Positions 7,670-15,863 of a stretch of DNA of 22,291 nucleotides are shown piece by piece (within the stretch, counting starts at the first letter, position 1; the number at the start of each line of letters is the position of its first letter). The stretch covers positions 1 through 22,291 of the forward strand of contig CAYMCP010000060.1 in the NCBI GenBank assembly GCA_964388965.1, in the 5' to 3' direction. Under the pieces are notes generated by a model. That model did no database searches. It saw only the letters and a list, made by a program, of their open reading frames with translations, and was not told where the DNA came from. The DNA comes from Albibeggiatoa sp964388965 (GTDB lineage Bacteria; Pseudomonadota; Gammaproteobacteria; Beggiatoales; Beggiatoaceae). The position numbers and the translations under genes were made by a program.

Positions 7670-9934
7670 TTATTGCAACAATTCAATATTAATTAAACCA
7701 ATTCCTTGTTGTGCTGCAATTAATTCAACTGTATACGTTCCGGCATGTAAATAAGCTAAAATTGCTGCATCTTGAGCGTGTAAGTTGAGAGTAGAAAAAT
7801 CTTGCCAGCCATCACTCCAATCATCATTGTGCATAATCGGTACATTTTCAGCGGACAGCAATGTTAAAGCTGGATTCATACCGCTAGTAAGTGCTAATCC
7901 AGTAATTAACACTTTTTGAAAACCTTTGCCTTGCAATACAAATTGATGCGCGATATGTGACTGCACGAAACCACGTGTACTTAAACTAGTCAATTTCAAA
8001 TCAGCGTCGGATGTTTGGGCTGTAATACCTAACTGCGCAAAACCTTGTCGGCTTAAACTAGTCTGCACGGTATACGCGCCTGCGGTCAAAGTTTGATTCA
8101 TCGCTTTAACACCATCTATTTGCGCAATTTTTCTACCAATCCATTGTCCTTGTTGTACATGTAATTGCTGTAATATCATAGCGGGCATGGCACCTAATGT
8201 ATGCGGTTGAGCGCGTAACATCAGTGTTTGTTGACCTGTACCTTGTAATACTAATCCTGTAATTAAGTCATTTTCCATACCTAAAATTTCAGCATAACTA
8301 TTGGAATTAATAACTTTTAACTGTGTATAAGGCGCAAGAAGACTGGTGTAGATAACGTGATTGTCGATAACTCTACTTATCTCTTCCGCATTATCAACGT
8401 CCACATTCGATGTTGAATCAGTAACATTAGCTATGCTATCGGAATTTTCAGTTGTGCTATTAGAGCCAGTAGTTGTGTTATCAGAAATTTCAATTGTGCT
8501 ATTAGAGCTAGTAATTGTGTCATCAGAAGTTGTAGGAATATCAAAACCGGGACGACCATAAACCCTTGTTGCGCAACTGATTGTTTTATTCATTCTGATT
8601 TTTCCATCTTCACAATCCGCATCACCGAACCAACCATCAAAAAATAAATATTCAGGTAATTCTTCTACAAAAAATAATTCAACCGTCGTACCCCATTTAA
8701 AAAGATAATGACATTGTCCCTCACCTTTGTTGCAATCAATACCTACTGGCTGACTAATAACATGTACGTGACTTGATGAAATATTAAGTAAACTATAATC
8801 AGACTTTGGCGGCGGCATAAATACACTTTGCGTACTAGACTGATTGTTAGATTGTTTGTCAGCAGACGGCGGCGTACTATTAGATGGTTCAGGATTAGAT
8901 GGCACGTTGTCGGGCTGCTCAGGATTAGACGGCACGTTGTCTGGCTCAGGATTAGATGGTACGTTGTTGGGCTGTTCGGGACTATTAGAAGTTTCATTAT
9001 CTGATTCAGTGGGCACAGTTGGACTTGGACAAGTGCTAAAGCTATCTAAATTAACAGAAAAATTGCCAAAATGACTAAATTCATTGAGGGTTGCGTCCAC
9101 TTTGATATTTGAATCATTCGCTACTGTAAAGTTTTTACTGACAGAGCCATACTCAGAATGAGAAAAAGTAATTGTATAATCACCATTAGTTAAATTCGGC
9201 ACAGCGTAGCCACCCGCAGAAGCCGTCGTAGTCAAACTACCGTTAGAAATTGTCACAGAGACATTACTAACACCTTCGCCTGCATTATAAAAGTCATTAT
9301 CATTGCTATCGTAGTAAACAACGCCGAGTACAAATGCTTGTTTTTGCGCGTCATTTTTACTAAGACCAAAGTTAGCCGTTACTTTCCACATACCATTTAA
9401 ACTGCGTAACCCAATACCAACCTCTTTGTAAGCACCGTTTAAAATACTCACTCTATGACCACGACCGTCAACGCCAGCATCCTTAAACAACATGTAATGT
9501 AACCGCCAGGCAATATCAGTGCTATTTCTACTAAATGCTATATTTTCAGCCGCTTGGGTAAAACCATAATTTGCATTTCTAATCCGATCAAAAGGATTAT
9601 CATCAGTATCTTTAGTAAGATGCTCAAAGTAACTTCTTTGCAACATATCAGTCGTATGCCCCAAAGCTGAACTAAATAGCTGATTATTGAACGCTAAAGG
9701 CTGTTTTGGCGTATCAGTCAAAGTAGTGGATGGTGGTCCCTCATTAATGCTAGTAATGTCTGTCCTTCCAGCTTCAGCGGCGGGATTAGCACGCGCACGA
9801 TTGATATATTCCAAGTGCTCTTGCTCCAGTGCGCAGGGATCGCCATAAGAATAGGTAGCATAAGTTGGTACTTGTATGCAGAGTAATCCAACAAACATCA
9901 AAAAGTGAAGTTTAGCACTTCGTATCATGTTCAT
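7670..9934 (-). CDS. Large secreted CAP-domain (SCP/PR-1, YkwD-like) modular protein
   Basis: This 754-residue protein starts with a signal peptide (hydrophobic residues about 10-21, likely cut after about residue 26). Residues 35-195 form a CAP domain: EHLEYINRARANPAAEAGR, LGHTTDML (His93), AENIAF (Glu130) and GRGHRVSILN (His160). Residues 202-285 look like an SdrD/CNA-B or carboxypeptidase-regulatory beta-sandwich (VLGVVYYDSNDNDFYNAGEG). Residues 305-370 are a Pro/Asn/Ser-rich linker with tandem repeats. Residues 386-460 resemble a bacterial InlB-type/DUF repeat with four cysteines and FFDGWFGDADCEDG. A Thr/Ser-rich stretch (470-512) precedes a C-terminal beta-rich region of about 230 residues that is not recognised. 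GAGG lies 5 bases before the ATG. No LPXTG or membrane anchor is seen. It probably acts outside the cell, perhaps at the surface; substrate and role are unknown. Confidence 0.9.
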   Translation of the reverse strand: MNMIRSAKLHFLMFVGLLCIQVPTYATYSYGDPCALEQEHLEYINRARANPAAEAGRTDITSINEGPPSTTLTDTPKQPLAFNNQLFSSALGHTTDMLQRSYFEHLTKDTDDNPFDRIRNANYGFTQAAENIAFSRNSTDIAWRLHYMLFKDAGVDGRGHRVSILNGAYKEVGIGLRSLNGMWKVTANFGLSKNDAQKQAFVLGVVYYDSNDNDFYNAGEGVSNVSVTISNGSLTTTASAGGYAVPNLTNGDYTITFSHSEYGSVSKNFTVANDSNIKVDATLNEFSHFGNFSVNLDSFSTCPSPTVPTESDNETSNSPEQPNNVPSNPEPDNVPSNPEQPDNVPSNPEPSNSTPPSADKQSNNQSSTQSVFMPPPKSDYSLLNISSSHVHVISQPVGIDCNKGEGQCHYLFKWGTTVELFFVEELPEYLFFDGWFGDADCEDGKIRMNKTISCATRVYGRPGFDIPTTSDDTITSSNSTIEISDNTTTGSNSTTENSDSIANVTDSTSNVDVDNAEEISRVIDNHVIYTSLLAPYTQLKVINSNSYAEILGMENDLITGLVLQGTGQQTLMLRAQPHTLGAMPAMILQQLHVQQGQWIGRKIAQIDGVKAMNQTLTAGAYTVQTSLSRQGFAQLGITAQTSDADLKLTSLSTRGFVQSHIAHQFVLQGKGFQKVLITGLALTSGMNPALTLLSAENVPIMHNDDWSDGWQDFSTLNLHAQDAAILAYLHAGTYTVELIAAQQGIGLINIELLQ
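8885..8974 (-). repeat. In-frame tandem repeats coding for the Pro-rich linker
   Basis: Three tandem units encode (Q/E)P(N/D)NVPSNPE, giving a DNA period of about 27-30 bp with a few base differences. They lie in the linker between the N-terminal CAP and beta-sandwich domains and the cysteine-containing domain. Because units are in-frame, gain or loss of copies would change linker length without breaking the gene. Confidence 0.8.
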
Positions 9935-10824
9935 AATAACCTCATTTTGCAGTGAACATGCAAAAAATAGTGGAATAATTTAAAAAATATTTTTAGTCAT
10001 CAATTTAGGATTGTTAATTTTATTTAATGTAAGTGTATTTTCAGATGTCAGAAAATCAGGTTTTTTGCTATCTACTTGAAATAAAACTACTCTTTAAGCT
10101 AACGCAACAAACATACCTTGAGGAATAAGAACAAATAACAAACAGATAATAACTTGAAATATATACCATTTTATTGTTGTTCACAAAATATCTTACCCAT
10201 TATCATGTGTACACTGTCGAATTTACTAACAGCCAATAAAATAAAAAGTTACAAATCCAATATACTAAGCGAAATGCTATATTTACAACATTGTCTTTTA
10301 ATAAACGTGTCAAAATAATGAATTTTACGATAAAACCACAAAAATATAAAAATAGTCAAAAATGTGTCAATTATGAGTATCGAAAAATCGTCTCCGGTAG
10401 TCAGAATCTAGCTGTAGAATGGCTTGAAAACTAGCTTTTATCAGTTAAGTGGTATCTTAAGATAGACAAAAGTTGATAAACATTAATTTTAAATCTGATG
10501 CGAGCAAATTATTTAATGAAACTTAGAATCGCTTAATATAAGGCTTTATTGAGATATGAAAATTATTTTTGTATTTGAATTTAATTATTATTAATTTTAT
10601 ATCAAAAAAAGATTGCTCGTAAATTACAAAACAAGAGGATAGATTGGAATAAAGTCCGCGCAAATAACGCCTTTCCAACTAATACGCAAAAAAGAAATGA
10701 TTCATATTGCTAAATCTTTTCAAAACAAAACGCGACAAAATCAATATTTTAAGATTTCACTCGTTCCATTTCTCAAGGTTTTGTGACAGAATACCGCGCA
10801 ATTACAATACGATAACGGTAAGTT
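9935..10824. other. 890-bp noncoding region between the CAP-domain gene and phoB
   Basis: No open reading frame of believable composition and no tRNA- or rRNA-like segment was found. The region is strongly AT-rich and should include the divergent promoters. Structures seen: a 12-bp perfect palindrome TATCTTAAGATA (10453-10464), and an inverted TTGGAA...TTCCAA pair around 10644-10680 enclosing a GC-richer loop. No convincing Pho box was seen ahead of phoB. A small RNA or an unrecognised short gene cannot be excluded. Confidence 0.5.
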
Positions 10825-11523
10825 ATGGCTGGACAACACATCCTGATTATTGAAGACGAAGCAGATATTCGTGAAATGCTACAATTTCCACTGAGCAAAG
10901 CTGGCTTTGTATTAGAAGAAGCGGCTGATGTTCGTGATGCGCAAACGCTCATATTCAACCATCTACCGGATTTAATTCTATTGGATTGGATGCTACCAGG
11001 TACAAATGGCGTTGAGTTTGCGCGTCAATTAAAAAGAGATAATCGCACCGAGCAAATCCCTATTATCATGCTAACGGCACGAGGTGAAGAATCCGATAAA
11101 ATTCGCGGTCTTGAAGTTGGTGCTGATGATTATGTGACTAAACCATTTTCCCCGCGCGAACTGATTGCTAGAATTAAAGCCGTTTTGCGTCGTACTCAAA
11201 CCTATTCCGAATCAGAACAACTGGTTGTCAATGAATTACAACTTGACCCCGCAGAACATCGTGTACTAGTTGGTGATAAAGAAGTCCAAATCGGTCCTAC
11301 CGAATTTCGTTTATTACACTTTTTCATGCGTCACCCAGAACGAGTTTATAGTAGAAATCAAGTACTTGACCAAGTTTGGGGAGGTAATGTCTACATTGAA
11401 GAACGCACTGTTGATGTGCATATCCGTCGCCTGCGTAAAGCGTTGTCACAATATGGTTATGATCATTTGGTACAAACTGTACGCGGTGTCGGCTATCGCT
11501 TTTCAGTGCGTGGAGTATCATGA
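10825..11523 (+). CDS. phoB: Phosphate regulon response regulator PhoB
   Basis: The 232-residue OmpR-family regulator has an N-terminal receiver domain with the acidic pocket Glu10/Asp11, phosphoacceptor Asp54 (in LILLDWMLPG), Thr84 in IIMLTARGEE and Lys106 in YVTKPFSP. A C-terminal winged helix follows (about 130-230; EFRLLHFFMRHPERVYSRNQ and VDVHIRRLRKAL). The LDWMLPGTNGVE segment and overall sequence are typical of PhoB. When phosphorylated by PhoR it activates phosphate-scavenging genes through Pho boxes. Its stop overlaps the phoR start by 4 bp (ATGA), showing translational coupling. GGTAAG precedes the ATG. The phosphate transporter genes pstSCAB and phoU are not in the window. Confidence 0.95.
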   Translation: MAGQHILIIEDEADIREMLQFPLSKAGFVLEEAADVRDAQTLIFNHLPDLILLDWMLPGTNGVEFARQLKRDNRTEQIPIIMLTARGEESDKIRGLEVGADDYVTKPFSPRELIARIKAVLRRTQTYSESEQLVVNELQLDPAEHRVLVGDKEVQIGPTEFRLLHFFMRHPERVYSRNQVLDQVWGGNVYIEERTVDVHIRRLRKALSQYGYDHLVQTVRGVGYRFSVRGVS

Positions 11524-12812
11524 ATTATTGGCAACAAGAAATTAAACAACTCATTATTCTTATTATATTAATGTCTATTTTAGGCATACTAACTGGGCAA
11601 CCTTTATTGTTTTTAGCGTTAGCCTGCTTATCCTACAGTGCTTGGCACTTGTATAATCTATATCGTTTAGACCAGTGGTTTAAAAGGCAACGTAAAGCCG
11701 AATTACCAAACTCACACGGCATTTGGGGAGAAATATTTTATAATTTTTATCGCCTACAACAACGTAATCGTAAACGTAAACGTAAAATTGCCACTTTATT
11801 AAAACGATTTAGACGCTCAACCACTGCAATGCCCGACGCGGTCGCAGTGTTGGGTCCAAACCATGAAATTGAATGGGTTAATAAAGCCGCACAGCAATTA
11901 CTCGGATTAAAATCATCGCGTGATAAAGGTCAATGTATCACCAATCTCATCCGCCAACCTAATTTTGTACAATATCTATCCCATTCCAACAAAGAAGAAT
12001 CTATTAAACTTACCGCACCTGCTAATCCTGAAATTACTTTGCGTATCAATATTGTACCGTATGCAAAAAATCGTTATTTACTACTTGCGCGCGATATTAC
12101 CCAAATTCATCGTTTAGAACAAGTTAGACAAGATTTTGTTGCCAATGTATCACATGAATTGCGCACACCTTTAACCGTAATTAATGGATTTTTAGAAACG
12201 ATGCAAGATGATGAAAGTTGCAATAATGAAACGTGGCAACGCCCAATATTATTAATGTCGCAGCAGGCAAAGCGGATGCAAAATATTGTAGATGATTTAT
12301 TACTATTATCACGCTTAGAATCAGAGCCTAATATAGAAAATTCAGAACTGATTAATATTACTGAATTATTAACTGACATCTACGATGAGGCGAAAGCATT
12401 AAGTGCCGAGCGTCATAAAATTAAGTTAGAAATTCAAACCCCAAGATATATTTACGGTCATCTCGAAGAATTACGCAGCGTATTTTCTAATCTTATTTTT
12501 AATGCTATAAATTATACGCCTACGGATGGTGATATTTTAATTCAATGGTTTGAAGGCGAAGATTATGCGCATTTCGTGGTGCATGATACGGGAGAAGGTA
12601 TTGCGCCTGAGCATATTCCGCGTTTAACTGAGCGTTTTTATAGGGTTGACGTAGGACGGTCGCGCAGTCAAGGTGGAACTGGTTTGGGACTAGCGATTGT
12701 AAAACACGTATTGCATCGTCATGCGGCTAAATTGCGGATTGAAAGTAGCGTTGGTGAAGGTAGCCATTTTTGGTGTGATTTTCCAAAAAAATTGATTGAT
12801 GAAACAAATTAA
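11520..12812 (+). CDS. phoR: Phosphate regulon sensor histidine kinase PhoR
   Basis: This 430-residue inner-membrane kinase partners with PhoB. Two N-terminal transmembrane helices (about 10-24 and 28-45) have almost no periplasmic loop, as in PhoR, which senses phosphate through PstSCAB-PhoU rather than directly. A basic linker (50-100) leads to a PAS domain (about 103-195; MPDAVAVLGPNHEIEWVNKAA). The dimerisation/H-box is FVANVSHELRTPLTVINGF with phospho-acceptor His212. The ATPase domain has the N box (NLIFNAINYTPTDG), G1 (DTGEGIAPEHI) and G2 (GGTGLGLAIVKHV). All catalytic boxes are intact. It overlaps phoB by 4 bp. Confidence 0.94.
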   Translation: MNYWQQEIKQLIILIILMSILGILTGQPLLFLALACLSYSAWHLYNLYRLDQWFKRQRKAELPNSHGIWGEIFYNFYRLQQRNRKRKRKIATLLKRFRRSTTAMPDAVAVLGPNHEIEWVNKAAQQLLGLKSSRDKGQCITNLIRQPNFVQYLSHSNKEESIKLTAPANPEITLRINIVPYAKNRYLLLARDITQIHRLEQVRQDFVANVSHELRTPLTVINGFLETMQDDESCNNETWQRPILLMSQQAKRMQNIVDDLLLLSRLESEPNIENSELINITELLTDIYDEAKALSAERHKIKLEIQTPRYIYGHLEELRSVFSNLIFNAINYTPTDGDILIQWFEGEDYAHFVVHDTGEGIAPEHIPRLTERFYRVDVGRSRSQGGTGLGLAIVKHVLHRHAAKLRIESSVGEGSHFWCDFPKKLIDETN

Positions 12813-12880
12813 AACTGTAAATTTTTGTAAAATATGTCACAATATCAACACGTAATCTGTTAAAAATAGGAGTATGCCTG

Positions 12881-13630
12881 ATGTTTCGTATTTTATCTTT
12901 CATGTTTGCTTTTGCAATGTTGCAATCTGCACAAGCCTATGAATTTATTTATGATAGTTTAGTGGTTGATGGGGCGGATATACGCTTAGGAGTCAACGAC
13001 GGGCGTTGGCAAGGAGATCGAACGCATGAATTTGATGGTCGCGCATTGGTACATGGCTGGCTTAAAGATGAATTATTAATTAACTATGACCAAGATTTTG
13101 AGGGTGGCGTGAAAGTGCTGGGCGATTTTTTTGTACAAGATGGCTGGTGGGGCGGTCACCAATTGCGCGTTGTGCTAAACAATCCCGGTATTGAAATCGG
13201 CTCCAGCACCGGGCGGCTTAATTTTTGGCATACCAATCATGGTTATACAGATATTTATGCACGTAATTACACCGCAGCAGATGGAGGTAGTTTCTATGGA
13301 CGAGATTTTATTGTTGAATCAGATGTACGCTTAAAAGAAAATGTACGTCCAATTAATAATGCCTTAGAAACAATCTTACAATTGCGGGGTGTAGAGTATA
13401 ATTTTATTGATGATAAAGATAAAATCGATCACTTAGGTTTTATTGCTCAGGAAGTAGAAGAAGTTGTGCCTCAGTTAGTTTTCCCGTTGCCCGACAGCGA
13501 TCATAAAGGTTTGGATTATCAAGGTGTATTGCCATTATTGGTTGAAGCGGTGCAAGAGCAACAAAAATTAATTACGGAGCAAGCGGAAAAAATTAAAGCG
13601 TTAGAAGCTGCGATTCAAGCACTCAAATAA
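12881..13630 (+). CDS. Secreted protein with C-terminal peptidase S74 (tail-fibre type) chaperone domain
   Basis: The 249-residue protein has a signal peptide (cleavage likely after AQA, residue 19), then about 125 residues of Gly/Trp/Asp-rich beta-type sequence of no known family. The C-terminal S74 intramolecular chaperone domain runs from about residue 145. The hallmarks are SDVRLKENV (Ser147 and Lys152, the Ser-x4-Lys spacing of the self-cleaving site), GFIAQEVEEVVPQLV, LDYQGVLPLLVEAVQEQQ and a terminal coiled coil (222-249). In phage endosialidases and tail spikes this domain trimerises the upstream fibre and then cuts itself off. Here no phage genes are nearby. AGGAG lies about 8 bases before the ATG. 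It sits 68 bp after phoR and 4 bp before gspH, so it may be cotranscribed with one or both. Export and trimerisation are inferred; the substrate or partner is unknown. Confidence 0.9.
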   Translation: MFRILSFMFAFAMLQSAQAYEFIYDSLVVDGADIRLGVNDGRWQGDRTHEFDGRALVHGWLKDELLINYDQDFEGGVKVLGDFFVQDGWWGGHQLRVVLNNPGIEIGSSTGRLNFWHTNHGYTDIYARNYTAADGGSFYGRDFIVESDVRLKENVRPINNALETILQLRGVEYNFIDDKDKIDHLGFIAQEVEEVVPQLVFPLPDSDHKGLDYQGVLPLLVEAVQEQQKLITEQAEKIKALEAAIQALK

Positions 13631-13634
13631 TTTA

Positions 13635-14120
13635 ATGTTATTCAAAGGTTTTACTTTATTAGAATTGCTGATTGTCATGCTAATGATAGGCGTGATCATC
13701 AGCTTTGCTACTTTGGCGATTGGCGATAAAAAACAACAAATTCTTAGACAGGAAATTAAACAATTAGCGGCATTAATTCAATTTACTCAACAAGAAGCGA
13801 TTTTTAAAAATCAAGATTTCTCAATTCACTTTACCGATCATTATTATCACTTTTATGTTTTAACTGAATTTGGCTGGAGACGGTTAAAAAACGCACCGTT
13901 TCATAGTCGTCAATTAGCAGCAGGCGTTATTGCTGAGCTAAATATAGAAAACGAAATCATGCAATTATCAGAGGCATCACCTCAATTGCTCATCTTATCT
14001 AGTGGTGAAATGAGTCCTTTTAATTTAACGCTTTGGCATGAAGCAGACTTATATCAACGTTTATTATTAACGGGTAATTTATTAGGCGAATTGGAAATTA
14101 AGCCAGAGGATACGTTATAA
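13635..14120 (+). CDS. gspH: Type II secretion minor pseudopilin GspH
   Basis: The 161-residue protein carries a type IV prepilin leader: MLFKG followed by FTLLELLIV, with cleavage expected between Gly5 and Phe6 and the essential Glu at mature position 5. A hydrophobic helix follows to about residue 28. The C-terminal half includes SSGEMSPFNLTLW, the characteristic GspH/FimT strand. GspH is a minor pseudopilin of the periplasmic pseudopilus. The gene begins 4 bp after the S74-domain gene with no clear ribosome-binding site, suggesting translational coupling. gspI follows with no gap. FimT-type pilin is the main alternative, but the GspI neighbour supports GspH. Confidence 0.88.
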   Translation: MLFKGFTLLELLIVMLMIGVIISFATLAIGDKKQQILRQEIKQLAALIQFTQQEAIFKNQDFSIHFTDHYYHFYVLTEFGWRRLKNAPFHSRQLAAGVIAELNIENEIMQLSEASPQLLILSSGEMSPFNLTLWHEADLYQRLLLTGNLLGELEIKPEDTL

Positions 14121-14471
14121 ATGAAAGGTTTTACGTTATTAGAAGTGTTGGTTGCATTAGCCATTGTAGCTTTTGCCTTATCTGCAATTATTCGTATCAC
14201 AGGTTTAAATGCAAGTAATGCTTTGTATTTAGAAAATAAAACCTTTGCTCATTGGGTCGCTATGAATGTGATGAATGAGCTACGTTTACAAAGCAAGTTA
14301 CCTGATAAAAAACAAGGTAAAGTCGAAATGGCACGACGGGATTGGTTTTGGGAAATAAAGATAATGGATACAGTGGATAAATCACTTAAACGTATCGAAA
14401 TTACAGTAAAATTAAATCCAAATACTGAAGAACATCTAATTAATTTAATTGGTTTTGTAGCGACATCATAA
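14121..14471 (+). CDS. gspI: Type II secretion minor pseudopilin GspI
   Basis: The 116-residue protein begins MKG/FTLLEVLVALAIVAFALSA, a prepilin leader with peptidase cleavage after Gly3 and Glu at mature position 5. The segment ENKTFAHWVAMNVMNELRL is the hallmark of GspI, and the length fits the family (about 120 residues). GspI forms the pseudopilus tip with GspJ and GspK. Its ATG directly abuts the gspH stop (TAAATG), and GAGG lies about 11 bases upstream inside gspH. The expected gspJ and gspK do not follow; a 108-bp gap and sdhE come next. Confidence 0.92.
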   Translation: MKGFTLLEVLVALAIVAFALSAIIRITGLNASNALYLENKTFAHWVAMNVMNELRLQSKLPDKKQGKVEMARRDWFWEIKIMDTVDKSLKRIEITVKLNPNTEEHLINLIGFVATS

Positions 14472-14482
14472 CTTAGTATCAG

Positions 14483-14494
14483 TGATAATTATCA
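14483..14494. promoter_or_regulatory. 12-bp palindrome upstream of sdhE
   Basis: TGATAATTATCA is a perfect palindrome about 85 bp before sdhE and just after gspI. It shares half-sites with a Fur box (TGATAAT/ATTATCA) but lacks the central base, so Fur binding is only a weak suggestion. Confidence 0.2.
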
Positions 14495-14579
14495 TGTTAG
14501 TAGCATGACAAAATAAGTTTTATACGCTTAAAAAACACATTTTAACACTTCTCACAAATAAATAAGCACTTTTCATAAA

Positions 14580-14834
14580 ATGGATGATACAACTTTTAAA
14601 AAATTACAATGGCGTTGTCGTCGTGGTATGAAAGAGTTAGATGTATTAATGCAGGGTTATTTAAACCAAATATACTGCACTGCACCGCCAGACGAACAGC
14701 AAACATTTCAAGCATTGGTCGATATGCCAGACCCAGAATTATACGATTATTTTATCGGCAAAAAAACGATAGAAAATTCACAACTAGCTGCACTTATCGA
14801 AAAAATTCGCCAAAAATTCGATTTATCATCATAA
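14580..14834 (+). CDS. sdhE: FAD assembly factor SdhE (succinate dehydrogenase flavinylation)
   Basis: This 84-residue protein belongs to the SdhE/YgfY/Sdh5 family, which promotes covalent attachment of FAD to SdhA (and to fumarate reductase) in the cytoplasm. The key motif RGMKELDVLMQGYL (RGM-x-ELD, residues 15-28) and the Asp/Glu-rich loop MPDPELYDYFIG match the family, as does the length. There is no strong ribosome-binding site before the ATG. A frame-shifted overlapping reading frame is a shadow. sdhE stands alone, followed by a probable terminator; succinate dehydrogenase genes are not in the window. Confidence 0.94.
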   Translation: MDDTTFKKLQWRCRRGMKELDVLMQGYLNQIYCTAPPDEQQTFQALVDMPDPELYDYFIGKKTIENSQLAALIEKIRQKFDLSS

Positions 14835-14968
14835 AAACAAATGCAAAGCAATCAGAGACAAAAGCTCCTGACAATTGCCTTATTCCGATTTACCTTGCAT
14901 TTAGCGAAGTGTACATCGTTTAGGAGAGGCTAATAGGCTAACACGATATAGCTGATTAGACAATTCTA

Positions 14969-14993
14969 TTGTAGGTTTTTCTACAAAATTTTT
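14969..14993 (+). terminator. AT-rich intrinsic terminator after sdhE
   Basis: TTGTAG (14969-14974), loop GTTTTT, CTACAA (14981-14986), then AATTTTT. The stem is short and AT-rich, but its position about 135 bp after sdhE and its T-run fit a rho-independent terminator. Confidence 0.5.
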
Positions 14994-14996
14994 ACC

Positions 14997-15815
14997 CTAA
15001 AATAAATACACCATTGTTATCAATAATTTACGCAAAGGTGTTAAACTGATTCGATGTCGGAAAAGCTCCAAATTATCATGTTGCATTTCTTTTAAAGTTG
15101 CTATCGCTAGCTTTGCGCGAATCAATCCCATTTTTTGTTGTCGATATTCATTTTTTGGTAATGTTTGTAAAAATTGCTGATGATACTGATAGATACGTTG
15201 TATTTGTCGTGCTAATAGCGGTTGTAATACCGTACTCTGCTGCTCAAATATGTGATTTTTAGTTACTTTAAATTCAGCTAGTTCGTCTTGTGGCAGATAA
15301 ATATAAGCACCGAGTGTATCACGGCGTAACTCGCGTAAAAAGTAAAACAATTGTAGCATGATGCCAAGTTTTTTTGCAGCTTTTAAAGTTTCATCTTGTT
15401 GATAACCTAGCACTTTAGTACAAAAAACTTGTAATTGTCCACTCGTTTGCTCACAATAAGCTTCTAATTGCATAAAATTACTAAATTGCTTTGGGCATCG
15501 TGTGAGTGCATCAACCATTGCAACTAATTCAGTTTGATCAATTGCATACTGTTCAATAAGAATGCTCAAATCTTGAGTGATAGGGTGAGTTGGGCGGTTC
15601 GAAAACGCTTGATTAATCTCTTGTTGCCACCAATCACGTTTTTGTTGTGCTACGCGAATATCTTGGCATTTATATCTAATTTCGTCAATTTCGTGAAATA
15701 AGGTATGTAATAGTAATAAAGCATAACGTTTTTGGGTAGTTATGAAGCGTAAACTGTAATATAAACAAGAACTTTCTTTTAATATTTTTTGTTCACAATA
15801 TTGCTGACTATTCAT
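14997..15815 (-). CDS. Squalene/phytoene synthase family protein with altered Asp-rich motifs
   Basis: The 272-residue, mostly helical protein matches the trans-isoprenyl head-to-head synthase family. YCEQTSGQLQVF (120-131) corresponds to the conserved Y-C-x-x-x-A/S-G segment, and LQLFYFLRELRRDTLGAYIYLPQDEL (155-179) aligns with the second motif region of phytoene and squalene synthases. The Asp-rich metal sites are degenerate. Motif 1 reads HEIDEIR instead of D-D-x-x-D, and motif 2 reads RELRRD where family members have N-x-x-RD-x-x-x-D. It may have lost synthase activity, as in the NDUFAF6 lineage, or have unusual chemistry. It is downstream of the tautomerase gene (48-bp gap) on the same strand. 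No carotenoid or hopanoid genes are adjacent. Family assignment is good; activity is uncertain. Confidence 0.8.
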   Translation of the reverse strand: MNSQQYCEQKILKESSCLYYSLRFITTQKRYALLLLHTLFHEIDEIRYKCQDIRVAQQKRDWWQQEINQAFSNRPTHPITQDLSILIEQYAIDQTELVAMVDALTRCPKQFSNFMQLEAYCEQTSGQLQVFCTKVLGYQQDETLKAAKKLGIMLQLFYFLRELRRDTLGAYIYLPQDELAEFKVTKNHIFEQQSTVLQPLLARQIQRIYQYHQQFLQTLPKNEYRQQKMGLIRAKLAIATLKEMQHDNLELFRHRISLTPLRKLLITMVYLF

Positions 15816-15863
15816 TTTAAATTAGGCAAAACATTATTAGCAAAATGTTGGTATCTAGTTGAA

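Noticed and set aside
8361..8561. 66-codon plus-strand frame within the CAP-domain gene
   Set aside because: Antisense shadow of the Thr/Ser-rich repeats; its hydrophobic character is only the complement of that repeat.
8844..9074. Gly/Ser/Leu repeat protein on the plus strand
   Set aside because: Antisense reading of the Pro-rich linker repeats of the secreted protein.
10776..10800. Possible Pho box (CTGTCAC on the minus strand) before phoB
   Set aside because: Only one half-site matches; the second 7-mer matches at three of seven bases.
12816..12845. GT-A/C-A repeats after phoR resembling a Pho box
   Set aside because: Repeat spacing is 9-10 bp rather than 11 and the match to consensus is poor.
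14609..14923. 104-codon frame overlapping sdhE
   Set aside because: Out-of-frame shadow of sdhE, which has clear family motifs.
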